Assembly (NCBI RefSeq): GCF_017255015.1 | Contig: NZ_JAFKCS010000023.1 | Span: 1-58,315 of the forward strand | From: Bowmanella yangjiangensis | GTDB taxonomy: Bacteria > Pseudomonadota > Gammaproteobacteria > Enterobacterales > Alteromonadaceae | Direction: 5' to 3' | Length of the DNA stretch: 58,315 nt | Shown here: in pieces, positions 27,814 through 36,667 of the stretch | Layout: the number at the start of each line of letters is the position of its first letter | Numbering within the stretch: position 1 is the first letter of the stretch | Made by a program: the position numbers and the translations under genes | Notes under the pieces: generated by a model | What the model saw: the letters and a program-made list of their open reading frames with translations, nothing else | Told to the model about the DNA's origin: nothing | The model's database searches: none

Positions 27814-27905
27814 TGACCTTTTGTTATACCGGTCTGACCTGTGCTTTTACAATGGCCCGTTTAGGGCCTTATAATGTCATGTGTTTTTGTTAAGTGTCCC
27901 ACCTG

Positions 27906-28787
27906 ATGCAACTATTTGTAAATGACCTCACCGTAATGGACTTCTCGTACTTATGCCCACGTCGGGGCATGGTTGGCGAAAGCTGGATTGTGGATGTAAT
28001 TCTGGACGGCGGCCTGAACGAAGAGAGCATGGTGCTGGACTTCTCAAAGGTCAAAAAGCAACTGAAGCGGCTGATTGACGAGCATGTTGACCACAAGCTG
28101 CTGGTACCTGCAGAACACCAGTATGCCAAGGTCAAGCACGATCCGCTTACCGACCAGGTTAATCTGGACTTTCTGCGCCCGGATGGACGTTCCATACATC
28201 TGCACTGTCCGCCGGAAGCTTACGCCTTTATTTATTCCGAAGAAGTGACTATGGACTCGGTGAGTCAGTATCTTAAAGAGATTATTGCCACTGAGCTGCC
28301 GGATAACGTGCAAGGCTTGACCCTGATGCTTCGCGAAGAGCAGATTGATGAGCCTTATTACCATTACACCCATGGCCTTAAAAAGCATGACGGCAATTGT
28401 CAGCGCATTGCCCATGGTCACCGCTCGCGGGTTAAAGTGACTAAAGATGGCCAGCCCTGTAAAGAGAGTGCCGCGTATTGGGCGACACGTTGGCAGGATA
28501 TCTATATCGGCACCCGCGAAGATATGGCCGAGCGTGCGGCACTGCATTTGTCTGAGCATGCCGAGACATTGGATTTTTCTGAGCATTACTTGTTTGCCTA
28601 TGAGTCCTCCCAGGGGCTGTTTGAGCTGGTGATCCCTAAGGCCGAATCTGATCTCATCGATACCGACTCCACGGTGGAATGCCTGGCCCAGTTTATGGCC
28701 GATGAGCACAAACGCTTAGCACCAGCACATGAGTATCAGGTCTTTGCCTTTGAAGGCGTGGGTAAGGGAGCTATCGCTTATGCCTAA
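27906..28787 (+). CDS. Two-domain 6-pyruvoyl-tetrahydropterin synthase-like (QueD/PTPS) protein
   Basis: A protein of about 293 residues holding two T-fold units. The N-terminal unit (about 1-115) keeps the fold signature MDFSYLCPRRGMVGESWIVDV, but the HGH zinc ligands are replaced by GES. The C-terminal unit (about 150-270) has His156 in YTHGL, Cys165 in GNCQ and His170/His172 in AHGH, the complete PTPS zinc and catalytic set. It thus looks like a pterin synthase with one degenerate domain; substrate could be dihydroneopterin triphosphate as for QueD. ATG at 27906 gives MQLFVNDLT; the frame reaches a GTG at 27894, and neither has a good Shine-Dalgarno. Its last 8 bases overlap the M23 gene. 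Confidence 0.8.
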   Translation: MQLFVNDLTVMDFSYLCPRRGMVGESWIVDVILDGGLNEESMVLDFSKVKKQLKRLIDEHVDHKLLVPAEHQYAKVKHDPLTDQVNLDFLRPDGRSIHLHCPPEAYAFIYSEEVTMDSVSQYLKEIIATELPDNVQGLTLMLREEQIDEPYYHYTHGLKKHDGNCQRIAHGHRSRVKVTKDGQPCKESAAYWATRWQDIYIGTREDMAERAALHLSEHAETLDFSEHYLFAYESSQGLFELVIPKAESDLIDTDSTVECLAQFMADEHKRLAPAHEYQVFAFEGVGKGAIAYA

Positions 28788-29577
28788 GGCCTGGGTGTTG
28801 TTGCTGGCCCTTGGTAGCTTTTACGCTCATACACTGGAGCTTAGCGGTCCAAAAGTACAAGGCACCTTGCTGCGCGGTAAGGTGGCCGCCGGTACGCAGG
28901 TTGCGCTAAATGGCGAGCCGGTCAAAGTTTCGCCTGACGGCAAATTTGTTATCGGTTTTGGTCGTGATGCGGCGCTGGAAAACACCCTTACTCTGACCGA
29001 TGAAGATGGTTTGCAGCAATGGCCCGTGACGCTGAGTGCCAGAGAATACGACGTACAGCGTATCGAAGGGGTTGAACAAAAATATGTATCTCCGCCAGCC
29101 TCTGTGACCGAACGCATCGCTAAGGATAACCGCCAGATAGCCAAAGCACGGGCGGTTACCAGCGACAGACTGGATTTCTGGCAGAGTTTTATTTGGCCAG
29201 CGCAAGGGCGTGTATCCGGTGTATATGGCAGTCAGCGGGTATTCAATGGGGTGCCCAAGCGCCCGCATTTCGGCTTGGATGTGGCAGGTCCCGTGGGTAC
29301 TGATGTGGTGGCTCCCGCCGATGGGGTGGTGACCCTGTTTGTGCCGGACATGTATTACTCAGGCGGTACACTGATCATTGACCATGGCTATGGGGTGTCA
29401 TCAACCTTTATTCATTTATCTAAAAGTCTGGTCAGTGCTGGCGATGAGGTTAAACAGGGGCAGAAAATCGCAGAAATCGGTAAAACCGGCCGCGCCACGG
29501 GGCCGCATCTGGACTGGCGTATCAATTGGTTTGGTGAACGAATCGATCCACAACTGCTGGTGCCACCCCGTCAGTAA
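28780..29577 (+). CDS. Secreted M23-family peptidase (LytM/peptidase M23) with HxD motif
   Basis: A 265-residue protein with an N-terminal signal segment (residues 1-15, LLALGSFYAHT) and a C-terminal M23 domain (about 150-262). The zinc motif HxxxD is His163-x3-Asp167 in PHFGLDVAG. The second motif, usually HxH, is His243-Leu-Asp245 (GPHLDWRINW), so a metal-ligand His is replaced by Asp. M23 enzymes cut peptidoglycan crosslinks or regulate amidases. The first 8 bases lie inside the preceding pterin-synthase-like gene; GGGAG is 10 bases upstream. A hairpin CACCCCG/CGGGGTG spans the stop codon. Confidence 0.88.
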   Translation: MPKAWVLLLALGSFYAHTLELSGPKVQGTLLRGKVAAGTQVALNGEPVKVSPDGKFVIGFGRDAALENTLTLTDEDGLQQWPVTLSAREYDVQRIEGVEQKYVSPPASVTERIAKDNRQIAKARAVTSDRLDFWQSFIWPAQGRVSGVYGSQRVFNGVPKRPHFGLDVAGPVGTDVVAPADGVVTLFVPDMYYSGGTLIIDHGYGVSSTFIHLSKSLVSAGDEVKQGQKIAEIGKTGRATGPHLDWRINWFGERIDPQLLVPPRQ

Positions 29578-29587
29578 CTGCGGGGTG

Positions 29588-29782
29588 TCAGGCAATAATT
29601 TGTTTTACCCGGCCCACTTCTCCCGACTCCAGACGCACCTTGATGCCATGGGGATGGTTTGGCGAGTTGGTCAGAATATCTTTCACTACACCCTGAGTGA
29701 GTTTGCCGCTGCGCTGGTCTTGTTTCAGCACGATGGCCACTTGCAATCCTTTCTTGATATTGGCTCTTAGGTTTCCGCTCAT
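29588..29782 (-). CDS. YwbE family protein (DUF2196)
   Basis: A 64-residue protein with the YwbE pattern: RANIKKGLQVAIVLKQDQRSGKL, then GVVKDILTNSPNHPHGIKVRL and GRVKQI. Function unknown; it looks like a small beta-barrel. The frame is open to 29896, but GGAGGATGAA lies right before ATG 29782, so the shorter form is chosen. It follows the next small gene on the same strand by 28 bases. Confidence 0.88.
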   Translation of the reverse strand: MSGNLRANIKKGLQVAIVLKQDQRSGKLTQGVVKDILTNSPNHPHGIKVRLESGEVGRVKQIIA

Positions 29783-29810
29783 TTCATCCTCCAAAGCATA
29801 AATGTGTGGC

Positions 29811-30029
29811 CTAATTGATTTCCCGGCCATTGTGTCTGGCAGCCAAATCATCCAGTTCGCTACTGGTAGCGTCAAAACCGCCGGCGACATATTCATAGCT
29901 GACTTTTACACTGTCTGCACCGCGATAGAAGCGCGCATCTACCTCTGCCACAGGCCAGTGCCTGAGGGAATTTAGAAAACGATAGGCGTCTTGCTCTGAA
30001 TCAAATTGATAGGCTATCTGTACTTGCAT
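29811..30029 (-). CDS. Hypothetical small protein
   Basis: A 72-residue protein starting QVQIAYQFDSEQDAYRFLNSL, with an alternating beta-alpha-beta look like a ferredoxin-fold small domain and FYRGADSVKVSYEYV in the second half. No family could be named with confidence. AAGAGACC stands before the ATG at 30029; the frame extends to 30086. It lies 70 bases downstream of the M61 gene and 28 bases before ywbE, so the three may be one transcript. Confidence 0.65.
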   Translation of the reverse strand: MQVQIAYQFDSEQDAYRFLNSLRHWPVAEVDARFYRGADSVKVSYEYVAGGFDATSSELDDLAARHNGREIN

Positions 30030-30099
30030 GGTCTCTTTTGCGATTCGCTGATGTTTCCCGCCTCGGCCAAGGCGGGATGGCATCATACTTGGTTAAGCA

Positions 30100-31896
30100 C
30101 TACTGTCCGATCACTTTTTGCCAATTTGCACTGAGCTTGGCATCCTGCTCGCCGAGCTCAACCACGTAATGCGGGGCACTGCTGGGGACAAGTCTTAGCG
30201 CATGGAGCTGTTGATGGCGAAACAGGTGCAAAGTGATGGGCTGATCAATTGGCTGATTTTGCAACAGCGAAAGCAGATTGCCTGCATCCAGTTTCATCCC
30301 ATCCAGAGCAATCAAAATATCCTTGGCGCAGACGCCAGCCTGTTCGGCGGGGGAGTCTTCCAGCACCATCAGCACTTCCAGACCCAAAGGATGAGCACGA
30401 TATTGAAAGCCCAGGTAAGGGGAATGTTCATTGCTCTCTGCCGCTAGTAAGTCGTTAGGACGCGGTGCACGTCGGTTAACTTTTACCCCTACTTGTGCAA
30501 GCAAATCGTCCAGCTCAAGTCGCTTATTGCTGTGCAGTATGTCTTTGAATGCTGCACTTTGGTCATTACCACAGAATTGATTCAGCAAGCTGATAAAATC
30601 CTCTTCTGTAGTGCCCTGACCGGTTTGGCCAAACTGTTGCCACAGTGCTCGCATCACATCATCAAGACTGTGTTTACCCTGGCTTTGCTGGCGGATGGTT
30701 AGATCCATCCACAGAGCCACCATTGCCCCTTTGGTGTAGTAGCTAACAATATTGTTCACTGCATCTTCGCCTTGCTGATAAAAACGCGTCCAGCTGTCAA
30801 AACTGGAGTCGGCGACCGATTGTTTAAGCTCGCCTTGGCCGCGCTGCACCCGGGTCAGGGTTTTACTTAGCAATGCCAGATAATCACCAAAAGCAATGAG
30901 GCCGGTGCGATACAGGCTCAAATCGTCATAGTAAGAGGTAATGCCCTCAAATGCCCATAACTGGCTGGTATGATTCTCCTGGCCCAGTTTCGGCGCGATT
31001 AATTCCTGGGGTTTGATACGACAGACATTCCAAGCATGAAAATACTCGTGTGAGGCCAGTGATAAGAAGGTTTTGTAACCCTCTGTTAATTCATTCGGGC
31101 GTTGCAGGTTGGGAAAGTCAAAGTTTGAACACAGCAGGGCAGTGGAGTTGTGATGTTCCAGGCCGCCAAAACCCTCAGGCAAAATATTGGTTAAAAACCA
31201 GTATTCACTGAAAGGCGCCTTTTGGTTTTTTGGGTCAAACATGCGAATATGCAATTCGCACAACTTGGTCAGTTCGCGAATAAGCCGGGCATGGTCAGCA
31301 TAATGTTTGCCGGTTAATATCAGGTGATGAGGAATGCCCAATACCTCAAATTCCAGGGCATCGAAGTTACCCATTTCCACGGGGCAATCAATCAGCTGTG
31401 TGTAGTTGCTAGCTTGATAATTGCCAAATGCGTATTTATCTGTGCCAGTCGCGCGGCTAAGGCCGGTCGCTACTCGCCAATGGGGCTGGTCGTCAGGACG
31501 AAGCAGTTTCAGTCTGTGTGAGCATTCAGCAAGTTCTTCCACCTGTAAAAACAAACTGGTGCCATTAAAGAACCCGCGATTGTCATCCAGATACGCCGTG
31601 CGAACTGAACTGTCAAAGGCATAAACCTGGTAATTCAGCGTGCAGGCTTTACCACCGCTATGTAGTGTCCAGCGCTGTTTATCCTGTTTATTCAGAGTTA
31701 AAAGTGTACTGCTTTGGGGGCACGTCGCATTAATGCTGACAATATGCTTGGCAAAATCGCGAATCATGTAAGAGCCAGGTATCCAGGCGGGCAGACTGAT
31801 ATTCAATACCTGCTGTGAATGGGCCGGAATCTCCAGCCTTACCTGAAATAAATGGCGTTTGCGTAGGCTGATATCAACCTGATAATCAAGATGCAT
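30100..31896 (-). CDS. M61 family (glycyl aminopeptidase-like) metallopeptidase with PDZ domain
   Basis: A 598-residue protein. The N-terminal beta-domain (about 1-170) has LPAWIPGSYMIRDFAKHI, typical of M61. The catalytic centre has HEYFHAWN (zinc HExxH) with the following Glu in the helix FEGITSYYDD. A PDZ domain is at about 495-580 (VLEDSPAEQAGVCAKDILIALDG). No signal peptide is visible, so it is probably cytosolic. M61 enzymes remove N-terminal glycine and alanine residues; the physiological substrate is unknown. It is divergent from the PilZ gene across 182 bases. Confidence 0.93.
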   Translation of the reverse strand: MHLDYQVDISLRKRHLFQVRLEIPAHSQQVLNISLPAWIPGSYMIRDFAKHIVSINATCPQSSTLLTLNKQDKQRWTLHSGGKACTLNYQVYAFDSSVRTAYLDDNRGFFNGTSLFLQVEELAECSHRLKLLRPDDQPHWRVATGLSRATGTDKYAFGNYQASNYTQLIDCPVEMGNFDALEFEVLGIPHHLILTGKHYADHARLIRELTKLCELHIRMFDPKNQKAPFSEYWFLTNILPEGFGGLEHHNSTALLCSNFDFPNLQRPNELTEGYKTFLSLASHEYFHAWNVCRIKPQELIAPKLGQENHTSQLWAFEGITSYYDDLSLYRTGLIAFGDYLALLSKTLTRVQRGQGELKQSVADSSFDSWTRFYQQGEDAVNNIVSYYTKGAMVALWMDLTIRQQSQGKHSLDDVMRALWQQFGQTGQGTTEEDFISLLNQFCGNDQSAAFKDILHSNKRLELDDLLAQVGVKVNRRAPRPNDLLAAESNEHSPYLGFQYRAHPLGLEVLMVLEDSPAEQAGVCAKDILIALDGMKLDAGNLLSLLQNQPIDQPITLHLFRHQQLHALRLVPSSAPHYVVELGEQDAKLSANWQKVIGQ

Positions 31897-32078
31897 GACG
31901 GGTAAACCTTATACTGCCGGGCTTGTGGCAGCTAATTCGTTATTGATTGAGCGTTGTGTTTGTCGCGACATAGGGCTACATTGGTGAGTAAGCCAGCGTG
32001 ACGTTGCTGCTGACACATATTATGCTTTCTAAATCATAAAGATAAAATCTAATCTGGTAGGCCTCAGCGGTTGAATAC

Positions 32079-32762
32079 ATGGCAATTTTAAATGAAAAAG
32101 TAGGGCTATCGAATTCCGATTTACGCAAGTTGCGTTCTATGCGACCTGGGATGGTCCTCGATGTTCAAGTCAAATCACCGAATGCCGCCAAGCGGGTGCG
32201 CACAGAATTTGTAGGAATGGATGGTACGCGCTGTATTATTTTGCGCTACCCAGACGAAGCTAAATGGGGCAATCTGAAAGACGCCATATACACGGACAAC
32301 AGTATTATCGTACGTTTCATTCTGGAAGATGAAACCGGCGAGGTCATTGCGTTTAAAAGTCGTATCTTGCTCGTTGCCACAAAGCCCACGCAACTGGTAT
32401 TTATCAGCTTTCCTATGGCTATTCAGAATCAAGGGCTGCGCTCGGATAAACGAACCAGCACCCGCACGCCGGTTGAACTGGCCGATGGTGAAACAGGTGG
32501 CCCCCTGTATGATGGATTGGTACTGGATATCTCTGCCAGTGGTTGTCGGGTCGGGGTGAAAAGAGCGGTTCAGGGCGAGAGTAAGCTGACGGGCAAGAAT
32601 CTGATGCTATCGATTCGTCCCCAGAAGGACAGTGTTTATCGTCTCAAAGGGCAGGTGATGAACCACAAGACAGATGAATTGCACCATTATTATGGCATCA
32701 AGTTTGAACAGGGTGATGAACAGATTACCCCGCTATTGTCTGAAATACTTATAGACTTCTAG
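32079..32762 (+). CDS. PilZ-domain protein, YcgR-like with N-terminal PilZN domain
   Basis: A 227-residue protein with an N-terminal beta-domain (about 15-110; YcgR-like PilZN pattern) and a C-terminal PilZ domain. The c-di-GMP-binding residues are visible: RTSTRTP (RxxxR type, about 127-132) and DISASGCRVGV (D/NxSxxG). PilZ proteins bind cyclic di-GMP and often slow flagella or control surface behaviour. There are no flagellar genes nearby. AAT-rich sequence precedes the ATG without a strong Shine-Dalgarno. Confidence 0.88.
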   Translation: MAILNEKVGLSNSDLRKLRSMRPGMVLDVQVKSPNAAKRVRTEFVGMDGTRCIILRYPDEAKWGNLKDAIYTDNSIIVRFILEDETGEVIAFKSRILLVATKPTQLVFISFPMAIQNQGLRSDKRTSTRTPVELADGETGGPLYDGLVLDISASGCRVGVKRAVQGESKLTGKNLMLSIRPQKDSVYRLKGQVMNHKTDELHHYYGIKFEQGDEQITPLLSEILIDF

Positions 32763-32799
32763 GCAAGGTAACGCTTGCCAGCGAAAAAGGAGCGAAATA

Positions 32800-33261
32800 A
32801 TGCGACAGATAGATGTGTTACTAAGGGAATATGGTGAAAGCCATACCAACAAAACCAATATACTGATCCACGCTATTGCAGTGCCGACCATTTACTTTGT
32901 GACTGTTGGTCTGCTTTGGTCAATTCCGGTGCCTGACTTTATCGATTATTTCGGGGCAACCTGGGCTCACGTATTAATGATCCCGACCTTGTATTACTAC
33001 TTTAAGCTGTCCGGGCCTATTGGTGCGGCAATGACACTGTTATCCATACTGGTATTCCTGGGCATAAAAATACTGGTGCTGTTGAATATCTCTGTGTGGC
33101 AATTCTGCCTGGCCTTGTTCGTTGTGATGTGGATACTGCAATTTATCGGTCATCATATTGAAGGTAAAAAGCCCTCATTCTTCAAAGATTTGCAGTTTTT
33201 GCTGGTTGGGCCGGCATGGTGGTGGGTGCACTGGCTAAAAAGAATGAATATTAGCTACTAG
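32800..33261 (+). CDS. Mpo1-like (DUF962) membrane protein
   Basis: A 153-residue protein with four membrane helices, matching the YGL010w/Mpo1 family: start LREYGESHTNKTNILIHAIAVP, then QFIGHHIEGKKPSFFKDLQ near the end. Yeast Mpo1 is a dioxygenase that removes a carbon from 2-hydroxy fatty acids using iron bound by histidines; His residues here at the N-terminus (HTN, HA) and at GHH fit that role. AAAAGGAGCG is 7 bases before the ATG. It follows the PilZ gene by 37 bases and may be co-transcribed. Confidence 0.88.
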   Translation: MRQIDVLLREYGESHTNKTNILIHAIAVPTIYFVTVGLLWSIPVPDFIDYFGATWAHVLMIPTLYYYFKLSGPIGAAMTLLSILVFLGIKILVLLNISVWQFCLALFVVMWILQFIGHHIEGKKPSFFKDLQFLLVGPAWWWVHWLKRMNISY

Positions 33262-33393
33262 TCACACCGCTGTGGGCTTGACGATACGCTTTTGCAACAT
33301 GCGGCGGATGACGTCAGGCTCACGACCAGCAGCCTCTGGTCTTTTGACTAAAGCCGTATAATTCAAGTGGTTGTTCTTTCCTGAGAGTTAGGT

Positions 33394-34479
33394 TTGATTC
33401 ACGGGCTGAAATTATTTGACGACAGAGAGCGTCAATTCTGGGTACTGCATACCGGGGGCTGGGTTGGCTTTGCGCTGATCTATTACCTTGGTTCCTTTCT
33501 GCATGATATGCGCAGCATCTGGTTGTTTGTGATTTTGTTGAATGCCTACGCTGGCTGGCTGATAACCATTCCGCTACGCTATGTGTTCAGAAAGTTATGG
33601 CGTCTGCAAACCTGGCAGATGATATTGGCTGCTTTGGTCTGTTCCTATTTAGTGGGCGTGATCTGGGCGGTAATAAAAAACATTAACTACTGGGAAATCT
33701 ATAAACATGGCTATCGGCCTGACGAGTGGATTTTCTATTTTTCCAACAGCGTAAACTCATTCCTGGTGATTGTTTGCTGGAGCGTGCTGTATTTCGGCAT
33801 CAAGTATTATCAGTTGTTGCAGCAGGAAAAGCAGAATGCCTTGAAAGCATCAACCATGGCTCACCAGGCGCACCTTAAGATGTTGCGTTATCAGCTTAAT
33901 CCGCACTTCTTGTTTAATACCCTTAATGCCATTTCGACCTTGGTATTGATTAAAGAAAATGACACCGCCAATGCCATGGTGTCGAGGCTCAGTGACTTTT
34001 TGCGCTACTCATTGGATAAAGATCCCATCAAGAAAGTGCCACTTGAGCAGGAAATACAGGCTATCGAGATGTATCTTGATATAGAAAAAGTGCGTTTCGA
34101 AGATAGACTGACGGTCAGTTGGGATGTGGCAGGTGAGGCGTGCGAAGCACTGGTGCCTAGCTTGATTCTGCAACCTATTATTGAAAATGCCATTAAGTAT
34201 GCCATCGCCAAAACCGAGCAGGGTGGTCAAATTAGCATCAGTGCCAAGGCTTTCGGCCGGGATTTACTCATAGAAGTAACAGATAACGGACCGGGCGCGG
34301 ATATTAGTAACGGTCAGTTGCAACGACACGGCGGTGTTGGCCTGTCTAACATTAGAGAACGATTGCAATCTTTGTATGGCAGTAACTTTTCCTTCGTTAT
34401 TGCCCATAATGCACCGTCGGGCGTAAAAGTCAGTATCAGAATTCCTTATCAGGTAGGTCAGGATGCAAACCAAGATTAA
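33394..34479 (+). CDS. LytS-type sensor histidine kinase (YehU-like)
   Basis: A 361-residue kinase with four hydrophobic helices at the N-terminus (about 20-140), then the His_kinase domain with LRYQLNPHFLFNTLNAIS (phospho-accepting His) and a HATPase with LQPIIENAIKYAI, EVTDNGPGA and GVGLSNIRERL. It has no periplasmic sensor domain, so sensing is within the membrane. It starts with TTG at 33394 with AGAGTTAGG upstream. The last 17 bases overlap the LytTR regulator gene, so the two form a two-component pair. Confidence 0.92.
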   Translation: MIHGLKLFDDRERQFWVLHTGGWVGFALIYYLGSFLHDMRSIWLFVILLNAYAGWLITIPLRYVFRKLWRLQTWQMILAALVCSYLVGVIWAVIKNINYWEIYKHGYRPDEWIFYFSNSVNSFLVIVCWSVLYFGIKYYQLLQQEKQNALKASTMAHQAHLKMLRYQLNPHFLFNTLNAISTLVLIKENDTANAMVSRLSDFLRYSLDKDPIKKVPLEQEIQAIEMYLDIEKVRFEDRLTVSWDVAGEACEALVPSLILQPIIENAIKYAIAKTEQGGQISISAKAFGRDLLIEVTDNGPGADISNGQLQRHGGVGLSNIRERLQSLYGSNFSFVIAHNAPSGVKVSIRIPYQVGQDANQD

Positions 34480-35281
34480 AACCATTATTGTCGATGATGA
34501 ACCCCTAGCACGACGTGGCCTGGCAGTTCGCTTGGCTGATTTTGCCAACATCGAGCTGCTGGACGAATGTAAAAATGGCGTGGAAGCGGTTGATAAAATT
34601 AGCAAACTGCAACCAGATCTGGTGTTCATGGACATTCAGATGCCCGGTTTAAACGGCTTCCAGGTAATTAATGAGTTGCGGGAGAAACAGCGCAATTTGC
34701 CGCTGATTGTGTTTGTCACGGCCTATGATTCTTATGCCATTAAGGCCTTTGATGTGCATGCACTGGATTACGTTTTAAAACCAGTGGATGAGAGACGCTT
34801 AAAAACGGCGGTAGACAAGGTCAGTCAAGTGCTGGCTCTGCGTCAGGATGGTACACAGAAAGACAAATTAGCGCGTCTGGTGGCTGATATTACCGGCGAT
34901 GATTGTGAAGAGATTCTGAGAAGATTGGCCGATGGTCAGCCCATAAGTCAGTATGCCGATATTCTGGCGATTAAAGACGGCAATGAAGTTACCCGCGTAC
35001 CGGTTAACGATATTCAGTGGATAGATGCGGCAGGGGATTATATGTGTGTGCATGCTGGCGGTGGTACGCACATTATGCGACGTACTATGAAAGAGCTGGA
35101 AGAAGAGTTGGATCCACGACGTTTTGTCAGAGTACACCGCAGCGCAATCGCCAATATTCAGTATGTGAGTAAATTGGTCAGTCATGTGAGTGGTGAATAC
35201 CACCTGGTTCTACAAAACGGCACCGAATTGAAGGTCAGCCGCAGCCACAGAGACAGAGTAAAATCCATGATTCATCAATAA
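34463..35281 (+). CDS. LytTR-family response regulator
   Basis: A 272-residue regulator: CheY receiver domain (about 5-120; IIVDDEPLAR, Asp in LVFMDIQMPG, Lys in YVLKPVD) and a C-terminal LytTR DNA-binding domain (about 165-268; WIDAAGDYMCVHAGGGTH, RFVRVHRSAIANI). It is the partner of the overlapping LytS-type kinase. GGTCAGGATG supplies a Shine-Dalgarno inside the kinase gene. Which genes it controls cannot be read here. A terminator-like hairpin follows at 35331-35359. Confidence 0.94.
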   Translation: MQTKIKTIIVDDEPLARRGLAVRLADFANIELLDECKNGVEAVDKISKLQPDLVFMDIQMPGLNGFQVINELREKQRNLPLIVFVTAYDSYAIKAFDVHALDYVLKPVDERRLKTAVDKVSQVLALRQDGTQKDKLARLVADITGDDCEEILRRLADGQPISQYADILAIKDGNEVTRVPVNDIQWIDAAGDYMCVHAGGGTHIMRRTMKELEEELDPRRFVRVHRSAIANIQYVSKLVSHVSGEYHLVLQNGTELKVSRSHRDRVKSMIHQ

Positions 35282-35330
35282 ATTGCCTTTGCCGCAGACA
35301 AAGCGGCAGGGTAATTGTTGCTAATATTAA

Positions 35331-35359
35331 CTGCCCCGATGGATGAATCCTCGGGGCAG
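35331..35359. terminator. Hairpin between convergent LytTR and TorF genes
   Basis: A 9-bp perfect stem CTGCCCCGA/TCGGGGCAG with an 11-base loop lies between the two convergent stop codons. T runs are poor on both sides (CTTCATT and TTAATATT), so termination would be modest. Confidence 0.45.
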
Positions 35360-35364
35360 CTTCA

Positions 35365-36045
35365 TTAAAAGGTAAAGGTTCGACCTATAGTAAAAAGTAC
35401 TTTAGTGTCGCCATAGCTATCCAAGTCCGTGCCTTGCACACCAACCGACATATCTAACCCCCAGCGACTAAAGTTAGCTGTGGCTTGCCAGTGAATATAA
35501 TCATCGTCACCCGCTTCCCATTGCCATTTGTCCTTATCCAAACTGGTGGATTTATCAATGCCCAATAGAATGGAAAATGAGTCGCTAACCTGAACCTTAT
35601 GATTCAACATGACAATGTAATGGCCTGCTCCAGTACCGAAATAGTCCCATGAATACCATAAATTAAACGAGGTATTACCCATTCCCCATTTCATATAAGC
35701 CTCGGGATAATTCCCCTCACTGCTATAACTGGCACCATGGTAAGTGTATTGGGCTAGACCCACATCGAGGTTTAACGAATCTGAAAGGTCAAGGTAGTAG
35801 CCGCCATAAATGTCTGCTTCAATCTTGGTGTCGTCACCAAAGTCCACATTAGAGCCCCAAACCCCGGCGTACCAGCCATTTTGAGAAGCCCAGTCAAGAC
35901 TACCTTGTAGTGCCGGTTTTTCGTCGGTTTGGCTTACGCCATTAAAGAGGTAATCCGATACCGCGGTGAGCGTTGCTGACCAGTCTGCCAAAGCCTGATG
36001 ACTGACTAAGGGTAACATCAGCAACCAAAATCGGGTTGACTTCAT
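35365..36045 (-). CDS. TorF family putative porin
   Basis: A 226-residue outer-membrane beta-barrel. It has a signal peptide cleaved after SHQALA, then alternating amphipathic strands rich in Trp, Tyr and Gly; YLFNGVSQTDEKPALQGSLDW is the TorF family N-terminal signature, and it ends with aromatic FTF, typical for Bam recognition. Function is not known beyond a presumed channel role. It is divergent from the DUF3718 gene across 229 bases. Confidence 0.88.
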   Translation of the reverse strand: MKSTRFWLLMLPLVSHQALADWSATLTAVSDYLFNGVSQTDEKPALQGSLDWASQNGWYAGVWGSNVDFGDDTKIEADIYGGYYLDLSDSLNLDVGLAQYTYHGASYSSEGNYPEAYMKWGMGNTSFNLWYSWDYFGTGAGHYIVMLNHKVQVSDSFSILLGIDKSTSLDKDKWQWEAGDDDYIHWQATANFSRWGLDMSVGVQGTDLDSYGDTKVLFTIGRTFTF

Positions 36046-36274
36046 CTTATTGCTTCCTAGTGAGTGTGCGAAACAGCGTGGTGACTGTTTATTTCAGTAT
36101 AGTACAGGTTCAACCGATGCTAGTTCTTTAGCCGGTTTGTTTGAACAAAGGGGAGTCTTTATTTTGGTATGAATTTATATACATGGGTGCTTTCTTGCTA
36201 GTATTTTGAGTTAAATTTCATCTGTATGATGCGCGCCGTCAAGATTTGAAACTTCATTTAAGAGGCTGTAATTT

Positions 36275-36667
36275 ATGAAAAAATCTGCTTTAGTTTTGCT
36301 TGGTTTGGCGTCATTGGCGGTATCTCCTTTGAGTGTTGCTGACATCAATGATGATTTGCAAAATATCTGCACAATTGTGAAAAACGACGACAAAGCTGAA
36401 CTGCGTAAGAAAGTAAAGCAGGTTCAGGATGACTACAATCTGCGCCTGGGTGATTACTACGAGGGTATCAGCTGCGGTGGTCAAAGCCTGATTCGTTATT
36501 CAATGGAGAATAACGCGGCAGAAGTGGGTACGTTCATGATCAAAAAGATGAGCAAAACCGACCTGCAAAAAGTTGAAAAAGACGGTATGGCATTACAGCA
36601 ATGGGCTGAAGCAAATGGTCATATTGCAACATCTATTGGTCAGGAACTGGTTTCTCGTATTAGCTAA
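36275..36667 (+). CDS. DUF3718 family exported protein
   Basis: A 130-residue exported protein with a signal peptide cleaved near LSVA and the DUF3718 pattern: DDLQNICTIVKNDDKAELRKKV and then YEGISCGGQSLIRYSMENNA with its two conserved cysteines. The function of the family is unknown; it is found in Alteromonadales. AAGAGGCTG is upstream of the ATG. A strong terminator is close downstream. Confidence 0.85.
   Translation: MKKSALVLLGLASLAVSPLSVADINDDLQNICTIVKNDDKAELRKKVKQVQDDYNLRLGDYYEGISCGGQSLIRYSMENNAAEVGTFMIKKMSKTDLQKVEKDGMALQQWAEANGHIATSIGQELVSRIS

Noticed and set aside
28044-28709. Minus-strand frame of 221 residues inside the pterin-synthase-like gene
   Set aside because: It is antisense to a gene with conserved zinc motifs and has no recognisable domain or start signal.
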